6,103 nt of DNA, taken from NCBI GenBank assembly GCA_902490055.1, contig CABUCP010000217.1:1-6103 (forward strand), in the 5' to 3' direction. Made by a program: the position numbers and the translations under genes. This DNA is from an uncultured Klebsiella sp. (lineage in GTDB: Bacteria > Pseudomonadota > Gammaproteobacteria > Enterobacterales > Enterobacteriaceae). Each line of letters begins with the position of its first letter. Within the stretch, counting starts at the first letter, position 1. The notes below the pieces were generated by a model. That model searched no databases. It was not told where the DNA came from and saw only the letters and a program-made list of their open reading frames with translations. Of this stretch, positions 6,088-6,103 are shown in pieces.

Positions 6088-6103
6088 TATTCTATTTGGT
6101 TTA

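Overview
The window looks like a core chromosomal segment from a member of the Enterobacterales, most likely an Enterobacteriaceae genus in the Klebsiella/Raoultella/Enterobacter/Kosakonia range. Rho, thioredoxin 1, RhlB and GppA are each close to what I remember of the E. coli K-12 proteins, and gene order and strands match the E. coli rho-rhoL-trxA / rhlB-gppA arrangement. The genus is inferred. The proteins are clearly not identical to E. coli: the first half of RhoL and the GppA C-terminus differ. I see no transposase, integrase, CRISPR array, tRNA or rRNA.

Layout. On the minus strand, reading right to left, are trxA (1875 to 1546), a 33-codon rho leader peptide rhoL (1402 to 1301) and rho (1214 to the window edge). 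Rho is cut after codon 404, so only about the last 15 codons of the expected 419 are missing. A 343-bp divergent intergenic region (1876-2218) separates trxA from the plus-strand set rhlB (2219-3484), gppA (3601-5109) and a LysR-type regulator (5129-6046). The last 57 bases hold a possible terminator hairpin and no gene.

How the genes fit together. Rho is the transcription termination helicase, and its own leader (rhoL plus the untranslated stretch after it) carries the pyrimidine-rich sequence expected for Rho autoregulation. RhlB is the DEAD-box helicase of the RNA degradosome. GppA hydrolyses pppGpp to ppGpp in the stringent response. TrxA is the general disulfide reductase. The LysR gene follows gppA by only 19 bp in the same direction. 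As I recall, rep follows gppA directly in E. coli, so this regulator is the accessory element of the window. Its effector and targets are unknown.

The most interesting signals are regulatory. rhlB has no Shine-Dalgarno sequence, but an extended -10 motif (TGATATTCT) ends 8 bp before its ATG, which predicts a leaderless or nearly leaderless mRNA. The trxA/rhlB intergenic region contains mutually exclusive hairpins and a 28-codon small ORF with a good ribosome binding site. The rhlB-gppA gap can fold into a three-way junction next to the gppA ribosome binding site. I found no evidence for a wholly new multi-gene system.
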